DNA of 13,924 nucleotides from Candidatus Omnitrophota bacterium (lineage in GTDB: Bacteria; Omnitrophota; Koll11; Zapsychrales; Zapsychraceae), in NCBI GenBank assembly GCA_023140095.1, contig JAGLMJ010000021.1, positions 1 to 13,924 on the forward strand, given 5' to 3'. Each line of letters begins with the position of its first letter. The stretch's first letter is position 1. Below, piece by piece: positions 5,745-13,816 of this stretch. The notes beneath the pieces are model-generated. The model did no database searches. It was given only the letters and a program-made list of their open reading frames with translations, and had not been told where the DNA came from. The translations under genes were made by a program, and so were the position numbers.

Positions 5745-7856
5745 ATGAAAATAAGCAACAAATTAACTTCGGGTTTTTTGATAATCACACTGCTGGTTGG
5801 TATTGCCGGGTATATCTCTGTTAAAGCAAGTCAAGATGAGTTACGAAAACATGTTGGGGGAAGTTCCGTAATATTCGCTGCTGAAATATTGGATAAAATC
5901 GATAGAAGTATTTATAACAGGATTGAAGAATTTCAAGTTTATTCTAATGATTTAGTATTGCAAAAAGCTGTTGTGAAATCAAACCAAGAATTCGATCAAT
6001 TATATAACATTCAAGCTTATATCGATGAAAAAGATGGAGAATGGATCTCCGCGCCGAAAGATGTGTTAACGTCTTTTATGAAGGAATTAATCGCCGATGA
6101 CTTGTCGGAAGAATTAATAAAGAAAGCAGAGTTTTATGAAGAGCAATATGGTTATAAAGTTCTTGGCGAAGTGTTTATCACGAATAGATATGGCGCTAAT
6201 ATCGCGCAAACCGGGAAAACCTCTGATTACAGACAAGACGACGAAGAATGGTGGCAAAATGCAAAGAAAGATGGCTTATATGTAGGGGATATTGAATACG
6301 ATAAAAGCGCAGATGTTTATTCGGTCGATATATGTATCGGAATCAACGGCGGGGCTGGAAATTTCTTGGGAGCTGTTAAAATAGTTTTAAATATAGAAGA
6401 AATAATCGATGTTTTGAGGGATCTTGAATTAACCGTACCGGATGAAAAACAAAACACGCACAGACATAAATTGTCGGGAAAAGCGACATTTAAATTGCTT
6501 ACACAAGATGGAAGAATTATTTATTCGACGGAAGAGTTTGAATTGTTTCAAAACATTTTTAATGGAACAATTTCCCATTTCGGGGAATTTACGAGCCCGG
6601 GGCATGTATGTTATTTTGTGGAAACAGGAGGTTCGTTGACGGAAGAGGGCGGAAAGTTATTTGCTCATGCCCACTCAGCGGGGTATAGGGATTTCAAGGG
6701 GCTGGGCTGGATTTTAATTGTAGAGCAGGAAAAAAAAGAAATATTCGCGCCGGTCGTAAAATTAAGAAATGTTCTGTTGATCATTTTATTTATTGCAATA
6801 ATTCTTGCTGTTTTAATCGGTTTTTTTATCTCCCGTTCTATTTCGGAATCAATAACAAAGTTAAGAGATGCGGCGGTTGAAATCGGAAAAGGTAAATTAA
6901 ATACTAAAGTAGAGATTACGTCAAAGGATGAAATCGGTGATTTAGGCAATTGTTTTAATAATATGGCCGAAGATCTAAGATTTTCTATAAAGAAAGAGAA
7001 GGAATTTGCCGCCCAGGCAATAGCAGCCACAGAGGCGGAAAAGAAAAAGTCTGACGAATTGCAAAGAATACAAAAGAATTTAGAAAAACATGCCGCTGAA
7101 TTAAGCCGTTCGAATAATGAATTAGAAGAATTCGCCTACATTGCTTCTCATGATTTGCAGGAACCGCTGCGAAAAGTCAAAACATTTGGAGACAGGCTTA
7201 TTCAAAAATATGGAGAAGTCCTCGGGGATCAAGGGCGAGATTATCTCAAGCGGATGGGAAACGCGACTAACCGGATGCAGACACTCATTAATGACCTGTT
7301 GGCCTATTCACGCGTGACAAGTAAAGCGAAGCCGTTTGTGCCCGTTAACCTCAATGATATTGTTCGTGACGTTCTTTCTGATTTGGAAATAAAGATTAAA
7401 GAGACGAACGCTCAGATCCATGTGGATCATTTATCGACGATCGCGGCGGATCCTTTACAAATGCGTCAACTATTTCAAAATCTTATCGGGAATGCCCTGA
7501 AGTTCTGTAAACCGGAAGTTCCCCCTGTTGTTGAAATTCGAGACGCCCTGAAATCTTATTTAAATGGGAATGATGATGAAGAATCTTTGATGGATAATGA
7601 TTTTCGTGTGATTACAGTGGTCGACAACGGTATTGGTTTTGAAGAAAAATATAAAGAACAGATTTTTCGTGTCTTCCAACGTCTTCACGGGCGTAATGAA
7701 TATGCGGGAACGGGGATCGGGTTATCTATCTGCCGGAAGATTGTTTTGCGTCATGGAGGGGGCATAGAAGCGGAAAGTGCTCCGGGCAAGGGCTCGACGT
7801 TTAATATCACGCTACCAATTCTACAACCTAAGAATGATCAGGGAGGAGAGGCGTAA
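5745..7856 (+). CDS. Membrane sensor histidine kinase, dCache-HAMP-coiled coil with phytochrome-type kinase core
   Basis: The protein has 703 residues. Transmembrane helix 1 (about 9-27) and helix 2 (about 343-364) flank a large periplasmic dCache-like sensor with the typical EEWWQNA...YDKSADVYSV stretch. A HAMP domain (about 365-418) leads into a charged coiled coil (about 418-465). The kinase core has the form seen in phytochrome-linked kinases: ELEEFAYIASHDLQEPLRK with phospho-acceptor His469, N-box Asn583, G1 Asp627 in DNGIGF and G2 GTGIGLS. There are no GAF or PHY domains, so it is not a photoreceptor. An Rcp1-like receiver gene overlaps its stop by one base (TAATG) and is the expected partner. 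Arginine codons are 12 of 14 AGA/AGG before about base 7075 and 15 of 16 CGN afterwards, which suggests a sensor and kinase core of different origin. Confidence 0.92.
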   Translation: MKISNKLTSGFLIITLLVGIAGYISVKASQDELRKHVGGSSVIFAAEILDKIDRSIYNRIEEFQVYSNDLVLQKAVVKSNQEFDQLYNIQAYIDEKDGEWISAPKDVLTSFMKELIADDLSEELIKKAEFYEEQYGYKVLGEVFITNRYGANIAQTGKTSDYRQDDEEWWQNAKKDGLYVGDIEYDKSADVYSVDICIGINGGAGNFLGAVKIVLNIEEIIDVLRDLELTVPDEKQNTHRHKLSGKATFKLLTQDGRIIYSTEEFELFQNIFNGTISHFGEFTSPGHVCYFVETGGSLTEEGGKLFAHAHSAGYRDFKGLGWILIVEQEKKEIFAPVVKLRNVLLIILFIAIILAVLIGFFISRSISESITKLRDAAVEIGKGKLNTKVEITSKDEIGDLGNCFNNMAEDLRFSIKKEKEFAAQAIAATEAEKKKSDELQRIQKNLEKHAAELSRSNNELEEFAYIASHDLQEPLRKVKTFGDRLIQKYGEVLGDQGRDYLKRMGNATNRMQTLINDLLAYSRVTSKAKPFVPVNLNDIVRDVLSDLEIKIKETNAQIHVDHLSTIAADPLQMRQLFQNLIGNALKFCKPEVPPVVEIRDALKSYLNGNDDEESLMDNDFRVITVVDNGIGFEEKYKEQIFRVFQRLHGRNEYAGTGIGLSICRKIVLRHGGGIEAESAPGKGSTFNITLPILQPKNDQGGEA

Positions 7857-8332
7857 TGAATTTAAGTCAAAAGAAAGAATCGATCCTTATCTTAATGGCG
7901 GATGATGATGAGGATGACCGCCTCATGGCTAAGGAGGCCCTTGATGAGGCGCGCCTGATCAATGAGATGGATTTTGTCGAAGACGGCGAAGACCTTATGG
8001 ATTATTTATACCGACGGGGAAAGTATGAGGAACTGAAGGACAAGTCTCTGCCGGGATTAATTCTACTGGATTTGAACATGCCGCGTAAGGATGGGCGTGA
8101 AGCGCTTAAAGAAATCAAGGCCGATCGCAAATTTCAACTTATTCCCATTGTTGTTTTGACAACCTCTAAAGCGGAAGAAGATGTTCTGCGGACATATGAT
8201 TTGGGAGTAAATTCATTCATAACCAAACCGGTGACATTTGAAGGCCTGGTGGAAATCATGAAGAATCTGACCAAATATTGGTTTGATATTGTAACCTTGC
8301 CACCTGAAACAGCGGGGGACAAAGATGAATGA
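7856..8332 (+). CDS. Rcp1-like single-domain response regulator
   Basis: The 158-residue protein is one receiver domain with the features of the cyanobacterial Rcp1 group: acidic cluster ADDDEDD near residues 15-21, phospho-acceptor Asp72 in LLDLNMPRKDG, VLTTS carrying the switch Thr, and FITKPVTFEG with the conserved Lys. It has no output domain. Its ATG overlaps the stop of the preceding kinase gene as TAATG, with GGAGG just upstream, so the two are translationally coupled and probably form a kinase-receiver pair. Rcp1-type receivers usually pass phosphate on or bind other proteins. The neighbouring hybrid kinase, whose start overlaps this gene by eight bases, is a natural next step in a relay. 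Confidence 0.92.
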   Translation: MNLSQKKESILILMADDDEDDRLMAKEALDEARLINEMDFVEDGEDLMDYLYRRGKYEELKDKSLPGLILLDLNMPRKDGREALKEIKADRKFQLIPIVVLTTSKAEEDVLRTYDLGVNSFITKPVTFEGLVEIMKNLTKYWFDIVTLPPETAGDKDE

Positions 8333-10349
8333 TGACAATCAATTAAAGATTCTTATTGTTGACGATGACGAAGAAGATTACATGATTATCCGGGAATTGT
8401 TTTCTGAAATTGTCGGGAAAAAATATCGTTTGGATTGGGCCGCTGGTTATGAGGCTGCTCTTGAAATCATAGAACGGAATGACCATGATGTGTATTTATT
8501 TGATTACCGTCTTGGTGACCACACCGGTCTGGGCCTTCTTCGTGCGGCTATTGATAACGGGTGTAAGGCGCCGATCATATTACTGACGGGGCAAGGTGAT
8601 CACGAGATCGATCTTCTGGCGATGAAAATGGGAGCGGCGGATTATCTGGTTAAAGGAGAAATGGATGCCGCGTTTTTAGACCGGTCTGTTCGTTATGCGC
8701 TTGAACATAAAAATATGGAGAATGAATTGCGCGTGATGCTTCGGGATTTGCAGAGGGCACATGAGGCGCTCAAAAAAGCCGTAAGTACCGCAAAGGTCAA
8801 GAGCGACTTTCTGGCCAACATGAGCCATGAGATACGTACGCCGATGAATGCGATCCTGGGTTTCTCGGAATTGCTCCGAAGGACTCCTCTGGACGGGAAG
8901 CAGAAGAATTATTCAGAGACCGTATCCTCAAGCGGAAAATTGTTGATAGGCATCATTGACGATATCCTCGACATTTCTAAATTAGAGTCGGGAAACATTA
9001 TGCTGGAGTCATCCGGGTTTAATTTGGAAGATCTGATTTTAGACGTTTTTAAAATGATCGTCACAAGGATGAAAGATAAGCCTTTTGATACCTACGTGGA
9101 TATTGCAGAAGATGTTCCCAGGGAGGTTTTTGGTGATGAAATAAGGTTAAAACAGGTCTTGGTCAATTTATTGGGAAATGCCGTCAAGTTCACATCACAG
9201 GGCGATATTGGTGTCATTGTGGAACTGGAAGATAAAGTCGGCGACGAACCGGATAATATCTATTTGCGCTTTACGGTAAAAGATACAGGCATAGGGATTC
9301 CCGAGGATAAACATGAACTTATCTTTGAAACTTTTTCTCAAGCGGACGAAACGACAACAAGAAGATTTGGCGGGACCGGTCTCGGATTGGCCATTTCAAA
9401 GGCGATCGTTGAAATGATGGGCGGAAGAATCCGGGTGGAATCGGAAGAAGGGAAGGGAAGCAAATTCATTTTTACGATCGCCATTAAAAAGAAAACGGCA
9501 TTTGATCGAAAAGAGCAGGATCAAGACATCCCCGGGCAACTTAAGGGCAAAAAAGTTTTTATTATCGATGATAATCAAATAGCCAGGAAAATTGTCAATA
9601 AATGTTGTATCGGGATGGGATTGGATGTCGTTGGGATCGCCGATTCTCCGCAGTCCGCATTGCACAAAATCGAAAATACGATAACGAAAAAAAATCTCAT
9701 TCCCGATTTGGTTTTATGTGATCTTATCATGGAGGGAATGGATGGCTTTGAATTGGTCAAACATATAAAAGAAAATGAGGAGTTTAAAGATGTGAAATAC
9801 ATCGCTGTCACGGCAGATATCCGGGCCGAGACTTCCGATAAAGCGGCGGAAGGAACGTTTGATGCCTATATCACAAAACCGGTCTCTTTGATGAATATGA
9901 TGCGTGTTATCAAGAAAGTGATGAATGTAGGGGGGGATCAAAGGGAAGCGGAAGTGGCGCTGGAAAACTGCGCAGGAATTAAGATTTTAGTTGCCGACGA
10001 TTCATCGCCGAATCAAATACTGATGCAGGCTTATTTTGAGGAATTGCAGTGTGAGGGCGATTTTGTGAGTAATGGCCAAGAGGCGATTGATAAACTTAAC
10101 TCGGAAGCGGATAAATACGATCTATGCCTGATGGACCTTCAAATGCCGGTATTGGGAGGGGTGGAAGCGACTCAAATTATACGCCAAAAGATCGACCGGG
10201 ATATACCGATTATTGCTTTAACGGCCGCCGTTTTAGAAGAAGACCGCAAAAAAGCGGAAGATGCCGGCATGAATGATTTTATGACCAAACCGATTAATTT
10301 TGTGGAAATGGCAGAAAAAATCGTCCGATATAGAAAAAAACGGTTCTGA
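8325..10349 (+). CDS. Soluble hybrid histidine kinase, REC-HisKA-HATPase-REC-REC
   Basis: The protein has 674 residues and no membrane segment. An N-terminal receiver (about 8-125) has Asp13-Asp15 and phospho-acceptor Asp60 in LFDYRLGDHTG, with Lys in YLVKGE. A helical linker leads to the kinase: His168 in MSHEIRTPMN, N-box Asn285, G1 Asp320 in DTGIGIP and G2 GGTGLGLA (about 350). Two more receivers follow: REC2 with Asp466 in LCDLIMEGMDG and REC3 with Asp604 in LMDLQMPVLGG. The architecture suits a relay hub that accepts phosphate on the first receiver and passes it through its own receivers. No Hpt domain is visible in this window, so the final acceptor is unknown. Its ATG overlaps the preceding gene by eight bases (ATGAATGA). 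The ECF-like sigma gene starts seven bases after its stop, placing the relay and sigma factor in the same transcript. Confidence 0.93.
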   Translation: MNDDNQLKILIVDDDEEDYMIIRELFSEIVGKKYRLDWAAGYEAALEIIERNDHDVYLFDYRLGDHTGLGLLRAAIDNGCKAPIILLTGQGDHEIDLLAMKMGAADYLVKGEMDAAFLDRSVRYALEHKNMENELRVMLRDLQRAHEALKKAVSTAKVKSDFLANMSHEIRTPMNAILGFSELLRRTPLDGKQKNYSETVSSSGKLLIGIIDDILDISKLESGNIMLESSGFNLEDLILDVFKMIVTRMKDKPFDTYVDIAEDVPREVFGDEIRLKQVLVNLLGNAVKFTSQGDIGVIVELEDKVGDEPDNIYLRFTVKDTGIGIPEDKHELIFETFSQADETTTRRFGGTGLGLAISKAIVEMMGGRIRVESEEGKGSKFIFTIAIKKKTAFDRKEQDQDIPGQLKGKKVFIIDDNQIARKIVNKCCIGMGLDVVGIADSPQSALHKIENTITKKNLIPDLVLCDLIMEGMDGFELVKHIKENEEFKDVKYIAVTADIRAETSDKAAEGTFDAYITKPVSLMNMMRVIKKVMNVGGDQREAEVALENCAGIKILVADDSSPNQILMQAYFEELQCEGDFVSNGQEAIDKLNSEADKYDLCLMDLQMPVLGGVEATQIIRQKIDRDIPIIALTAAVLEEDRKKAEDAGMNDFMTKPINFVEMAEKIVRYRKKRF

Positions 10350-10356
10350 AATTCAA

Positions 10357-10839
10357 ATGATCGATCAAAGTGAAGATATTCTGGAACTGTTCATTGCCCG
10401 CCATCAGAAGAGCATTTTTGCTTTAGCGCTTTACTTGATCGGCGGTGACCGGGATAAAGCTTATGACATTACTGTTTCCAGCTTTGTCAAAGTCATGCGC
10501 CCTATGACCCTGCTTCAGGAAAAGAATGCTTTTCTTGTTCAGCTCGCCAAAGCGACAGTCGCTCAATGCCGGAATACAAAAATTCTGCCGTCTTTTAGCG
10601 AATCTGATTTCTCAAACCTTTCTTCCGGAGAAAAAGAGTCTCTGCGGATCGTTAAGACGGCTCTTCAACGGCTTCCTTTTGATATAAAGGTTCCGGTTTT
10701 GCTGCGTGATCAATTGCATTTTTCGTATCCAGATATTTCCCTTGTTATGGATATCTCAGAACGTAATGCAAGAATCCAAACAATACAGGCCCATTCCCGG
10801 CTCAGAAGTCAAATCACGGATATTATGAATCATGAATAA
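10357..10839 (+). CDS. ECF-like sigma-70 family factor (degenerate)
   Basis: From ATG 10357 the protein has 160 residues; an earlier in-frame start at 10300 lies inside the hybrid kinase gene and would add only non-homologous residues. The N-terminal half (about 1-60) matches sigma region 2: LFIARHQKSIFALALYLIGG, then DRDKAYDIT and FVKVM. The usual D-x-x-Q-E-x-F motif is weak. The C-terminal half (about 100-155) matches region 4: ALQRLPFDIKVPVLLRDQ, then FSYPDISLVMDIS and a recognition helix through AHSRLRSQI. Such proteins direct RNA polymerase to dedicated promoters. The next gene, overlapping by eight bases, encodes a ZAS-type anti-sigma factor, which supports the call. Low conservation in region 2 leaves open that it is a diverged or non-canonical sigma. 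No strong ribosome-binding site is seen. Confidence 0.75.
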   Translation: MIDQSEDILELFIARHQKSIFALALYLIGGDRDKAYDITVSSFVKVMRPMTLLQEKNAFLVQLAKATVAQCRNTKILPSFSESDFSNLSSGEKESLRIVKTALQRLPFDIKVPVLLRDQLHFSYPDISLVMDISERNARIQTIQAHSRLRSQITDIMNHE

Positions 10840-11722
10840 TCAGCCAGGTATAACGTGCAGCGACATTAAAGACAATGTAAAACAACTTCTTGACGATAGG
10901 CTCGTGGAGAAGGAATATCACGCGTTTTTCCGCCATCTTGAAAGCTGTTTGAAATGCAAGGAATATGTAAGGGCCATCGGTTCTCTGTCGAATCAGATCT
11001 GGAAATTAAGTGAGGTCGAGGTCCCGGCTGATCTGAGTTCCAGTATTATCTTTAAGTTGAAACAGTCCGGAGACAATAATGAGGCCCAGCCCTCTTCAGA
11101 GCTGTCAACAAAGGTGATTCTCGGAGCCATCATTATGATTGCCGGGTTTTTTGTGTTTTTTGGGACGGGGATATTTCTTAAAACACCTGAACCTTCATCC
11201 GGGGCAGATAATGCGGGGATCGTTGAACCCCGGAGTATTAAAGAGCAAGAGCCTGTCAGTGACGAGGAGGCAGAGTATCTTTTCAGCCAATTGCAGGCGA
11301 TGGCCCAATCCTTGGAGCCGATCTCAAATGGGAAGAGTGTTCGCGAAGTTTCCAGAGTAAAAGTTTCAAAAGAGGGAAACCTGTTCTTGTTCGATGGGTC
11401 TCCGGAAACCGGCAAGAGATCAGCCCCCGCGGCATATTCTCTTCATTGGCATATTCCCTATTCAAAAGAAGCCGAAATAAGTCAATTGGTGGACACGATA
11501 AAGAATTTGGAGATTGATCTAAATTATGAAGATAAGAATTTCCTGATTTTTGAAGCAACGGGCGGGAAGTTAAAGCTTTTAAGCGATCAAATTCAATTAA
11601 CAAATAAATGGCGCTTGGATTTACCTGAATTTATTTCCGCAGGATCTTTGCCCGATAAGAAAGTACCTGTGTCTGTTTGTTTTTCCGGGCGGGACCCTTT
11701 AATATACTTTTCAGAGAAATAG
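10832..11722 (+). CDS. Membrane anti-sigma factor with ZAS zinc-binding domain
   Basis: The 296-residue protein has an N-terminal cytoplasmic domain with Cys9 and the H-x3-C-x2-C motif His35, Cys39, Cys42, the zinc-binding anti-sigma signature. One transmembrane helix spans about residues 93-114. The remaining 180 or so residues should lie outside the inner membrane. They begin with an acidic, proline-rich linker and end in a mixed fold I do not recognise, including KNLEIDLNYEDKNFLIFEAT and a conserved-looking VPVSVCFSG. It probably binds the sigma factor encoded directly upstream and releases it on a periplasmic signal. The eight-base overlap with the sigma gene supports coupled synthesis. 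No protease gene for its cleavage is present here. Confidence 0.82.
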   Translation: MNNQPGITCSDIKDNVKQLLDDRLVEKEYHAFFRHLESCLKCKEYVRAIGSLSNQIWKLSEVEVPADLSSSIIFKLKQSGDNNEAQPSSELSTKVILGAIIMIAGFFVFFGTGIFLKTPEPSSGADNAGIVEPRSIKEQEPVSDEEAEYLFSQLQAMAQSLEPISNGKSVREVSRVKVSKEGNLFLFDGSPETGKRSAPAAYSLHWHIPYSKEAEISQLVDTIKNLEIDLNYEDKNFLIFEATGGKLKLLSDQIQLTNKWRLDLPEFISAGSLPDKKVPVSVCFSGRDPLIYFSEK

Positions 11723-11731
11723 GAGGGGACG

Positions 11732-12496
11732 ATGGTCAAAATTCTGGTTCTCGACGATGAAATTAAGATCAGGGACCTTGTACACGAAGCCCTTAGTTTA
11801 GAGGGGTATGAAGTTACAACGGTTCCGACTTCCGACCAGGCTGTCGATATCATTTTTCGTGAGCCGTTTGATTTGATCCTTATGGATATCATGTTGGCCG
11901 GAAAATCAGGAATTTCTATTCTCAAAGAAATCAGGGAATACAACAAAAAAATACCGGTCATTATTTACTCAGGTTTTGTTACGACAGAACTGGAAACAGA
12001 GGCGCGGACTTTTGGGGCCAACGAGGTCTTAAGAAAAGATGTCGGCATCGCTCCTCTAGTGGGACAAATCGGTAAAATCGTTAAGGCCAAAAACCGGATT
12101 TTCCATAGCACCCCAAAGGGGACAAAAAGATCGATTCTCATTGTTGATGATGAAGAAGAAATCCGCAATATATTGAAGAATTTTTTTAAGATGAAGGGCT
12201 GCAGAACATTAGAAGCCCAAAATGGTGAAGAGGCCGTACAATTGGCCCGGTCCGAAGATCTTTCGGTCGTATTACTGGATATGAACATGCCGGGAATGGA
12301 TGGTTTGGCCACGCTGGAAAAACTGAAAAAGATGAATGACAAACTGGGAGTTGTGATGATCACCGGAGACCAGGATGATGAGAAAGTGAAAAAAGCGATT
12401 GAATTGGGAGCCTATGGATATGTGCTCAAGCCCTTCGATTTTTTATATCTCGAACTTGTTGTACTGTCAAAATTGGTTATTGCGGAAAGCGGCTAA
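11732..12496 (+). CDS. Tandem receiver protein, REC-REC
   Basis: The 254-residue protein consists of two receiver domains and nothing else. REC1 (about 1-120) has Asp8-Asp9, phospho-acceptor Asp52 in LMDIMLAGKSG, Ser in IIYSGF and Lys in EVLRKD. REC2 (about 135-252) has DDEEE, Asp183 in LLDMNMPGMDG, Thr in VMITGD and Lys in VLKPFD. Both look able to be phosphorylated. The ribosome-binding site AGGAGGGG lies directly before the ATG and overlaps the anti-sigma stop codon. A soluble kinase gene begins two bases after its stop. With no DNA-binding or enzymatic output, it probably acts as a relay or phosphate sink, or by binding partner proteins. Confidence 0.92.
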   Translation: MVKILVLDDEIKIRDLVHEALSLEGYEVTTVPTSDQAVDIIFREPFDLILMDIMLAGKSGISILKEIREYNKKIPVIIYSGFVTTELETEARTFGANEVLRKDVGIAPLVGQIGKIVKAKNRIFHSTPKGTKRSILIVDDEEEIRNILKNFFKMKGCRTLEAQNGEEAVQLARSEDLSVVLLDMNMPGMDGLATLEKLKKMNDKLGVVMITGDQDDEKVKKAIELGAYGYVLKPFDFLYLELVVLSKLVIAESG

Positions 12497-12498
12497 AA

Positions 12499-13293
12499 AT
12501 GGACGAAGCTAAAAACGAAAAAATGAAATTAGATGGAGAGTTCCGGCAATTGCAAGAGCTCAGATCTATCGGGATCATCGCAAACAGGATCGTTCACGAT
12601 TTTAATAATACCATTGGGATCATACGGGGATATGCCGATCTGGCTTTAAGAGTCGCGCCTGTCAGTGACCGCGGCCACAATTTTTTGGAAAAAATTATTG
12701 AAGAAACCGATTCCGCCAGGAAACTGGCGGAAAAATTGAGGATCTTTACCAGACAGAGGAAAGCGGATTTTAAATTAATAAGCAGCCATCTCATTGTCGG
12801 GCAGGCAATCCAAATATTCAGGGAATCGTTGCCGGCCCTAATGGATATTCAACAAGATATTGATACAACGGGGACGACCGTATTCGCGGATGCCGGTCAA
12901 ATACAACAGGTAGTCACCGGTCTTTGTAACAATGCCTATGATGCGCTGTGTGAAAACGACGGGAGCCTTAAGATCAGTTTAAAAGAAGAGGATGTTAAGG
13001 CTTCCTTCGCAGAGGAATATAAACACTTAAACGAAGGAAAATACGTGAAGCTTACGGTCAGCGATACAGGCCGCGGTATGGACCAGGCGACAATGGAGCG
13101 GATATTTGAACCGTTCTTCACAACCAAAGAGGCCGGTCAAGGGGCCGGCCTCGGCTTATCGGTGGTCCATGGGATCGTAATGAATCACCATGGAGAGATC
13201 ATTGTGGACAGCCGGTTAGGAAAGGGAACAACGGTCCGGGTGTATTTACCATTGGCGGATAATGATATTAAAAGGGAAGAGGAGGGTAAATGA
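12499..13293 (+). CDS. Soluble histidine kinase, HDFNN-type
   Basis: The 264-residue protein is a bare kinase core without membrane segments or an input domain. The phospho-acceptor is His33 in IVHDFNNTIG, the HDFNN form common in kinases paired with a receiver. N-box Asn145 lies in CNNAYDAL, G1 Asp189 in DTGRGM, the F-box in FEPFFTT and G2 in GAGLGLSV. It starts two bases after the REC-REC gene and overlaps the next receiver gene by four bases (ATGA). It could be controlled by binding one of these receivers, since it has no sensor of its own; this is inference. Its short N-terminal helix (about 1-25) may mediate such contact. Confidence 0.92.
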   Translation: MDEAKNEKMKLDGEFRQLQELRSIGIIANRIVHDFNNTIGIIRGYADLALRVAPVSDRGHNFLEKIIEETDSARKLAEKLRIFTRQRKADFKLISSHLIVGQAIQIFRESLPALMDIQQDIDTTGTTVFADAGQIQQVVTGLCNNAYDALCENDGSLKISLKEEDVKASFAEEYKHLNEGKYVKLTVSDTGRGMDQATMERIFEPFFTTKEAGQGAGLGLSVVHGIVMNHHGEIIVDSRLGKGTTVRVYLPLADNDIKREEEGK

Positions 13294-13670
13294 TGGCCCG
13301 GATTCTCATTATAGATGACAACGATCAGTTTCGGGAAATGCTTCAAGAGATGCTGAGCCAGGCCGGTTACGAGGTGCTGGTGGCATCCGATGGAAGTGCC
13401 GGGGTTGGGATTTACCGCGAAAAACGCCCGGATCTGATTATTACGGATGTCATTATGCCGGAAAAGGACGGGGCGGAAGTGATCTTTGAACTTCAAAAAG
13501 AGTTCCCCGGTATAAAAATAATTGTTATGACCGGAGGAGGACAGGTCGACGCACAGGCTTATCTTAAATCAATTGTTGCCTACAGCAATGTGAAACATGC
13601 ATTTGAAAAACCTTTTGCGATGGATGAACTGCTCGAAACAGTAAAAGAAGTTGTAGGTGAGGGTACATAG
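13290..13670 (+). CDS. Single-domain response regulator (CheY-like)
   Basis: The 126-residue protein is one receiver domain: Asp9-Asp10, phospho-acceptor Asp53 in IITDVIMPEKDG, Thr in VMTGGG and Lys in FEKPF. It has no output domain. Two start codons are adjacent, at 13290 and 13293; GGAGG at 13281-13285 is better spaced for the second, which would remove one Met. The four-base overlap with the HDFNN kinase gene indicates a coupled pair. Another receiver gene begins five bases after its stop but is broken by a mobile element. Confidence 0.92.
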   Translation: MMARILIIDDNDQFREMLQEMLSQAGYEVLVASDGSAGVGIYREKRPDLIITDVIMPEKDGAEVIFELQKEFPGIKIIVMTGGGQVDAQAYLKSIVAYSNVKHAFEKPFAMDELLETVKEVVGEGT

Positions 13671-13675
13671 AGTGG

Positions 13676-13816
13676 ATGAAAGATAAAAAAAATATACTTA
13701 TTGCCGAGGATGAAAGAAAACTTCTCAATATTCTCAAACTGCTGTCGGAAGACAATGATTTTACAGTTATTCGCTCTTATCACGGGTATGAGGGACTGTA
13801 TAAATATAGTACGTAA
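13676..13816 (+). pseudogene. Receiver-domain gene cut by a MITE (first 43 codons intact)
   Basis: From ATG 13676 the frame reads KNILIAEDERKLLNIL and continues as a normal receiver start, with the acidic pair Glu11-Asp12. After Lys43 the sequence enters MITE copy 2 at 13805, which adds Tyr-Ser-Thr and a TAA stop at 13814-13816. The phospho-acceptor Asp expected near residue 53, the switch Thr/Ser and the conserved Lys are all missing. The product cannot fold as a receiver. The rest of the gene may lie beyond the window edge, after the element. A MITE core plus TA duplication would add 115 bp, which would also shift the frame. The gene begins five bases after the upstream receiver and belongs to the same operon. 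Confidence 0.85.

Noticed and set aside
5745..7856. Phytochrome photoreceptor, given the phytochrome-type kinase core and Rcp1-like partner
   Set aside because: There are no GAF or PHY domains and no chromophore site; the input is a periplasmic dCache-type sensor.
9396..9941. Overlapping antisense open frames opposite the hybrid kinase
   Set aside because: The plus strand is a continuous, motif-bearing kinase gene; the antisense frames show no domain and no ribosome-binding sites.
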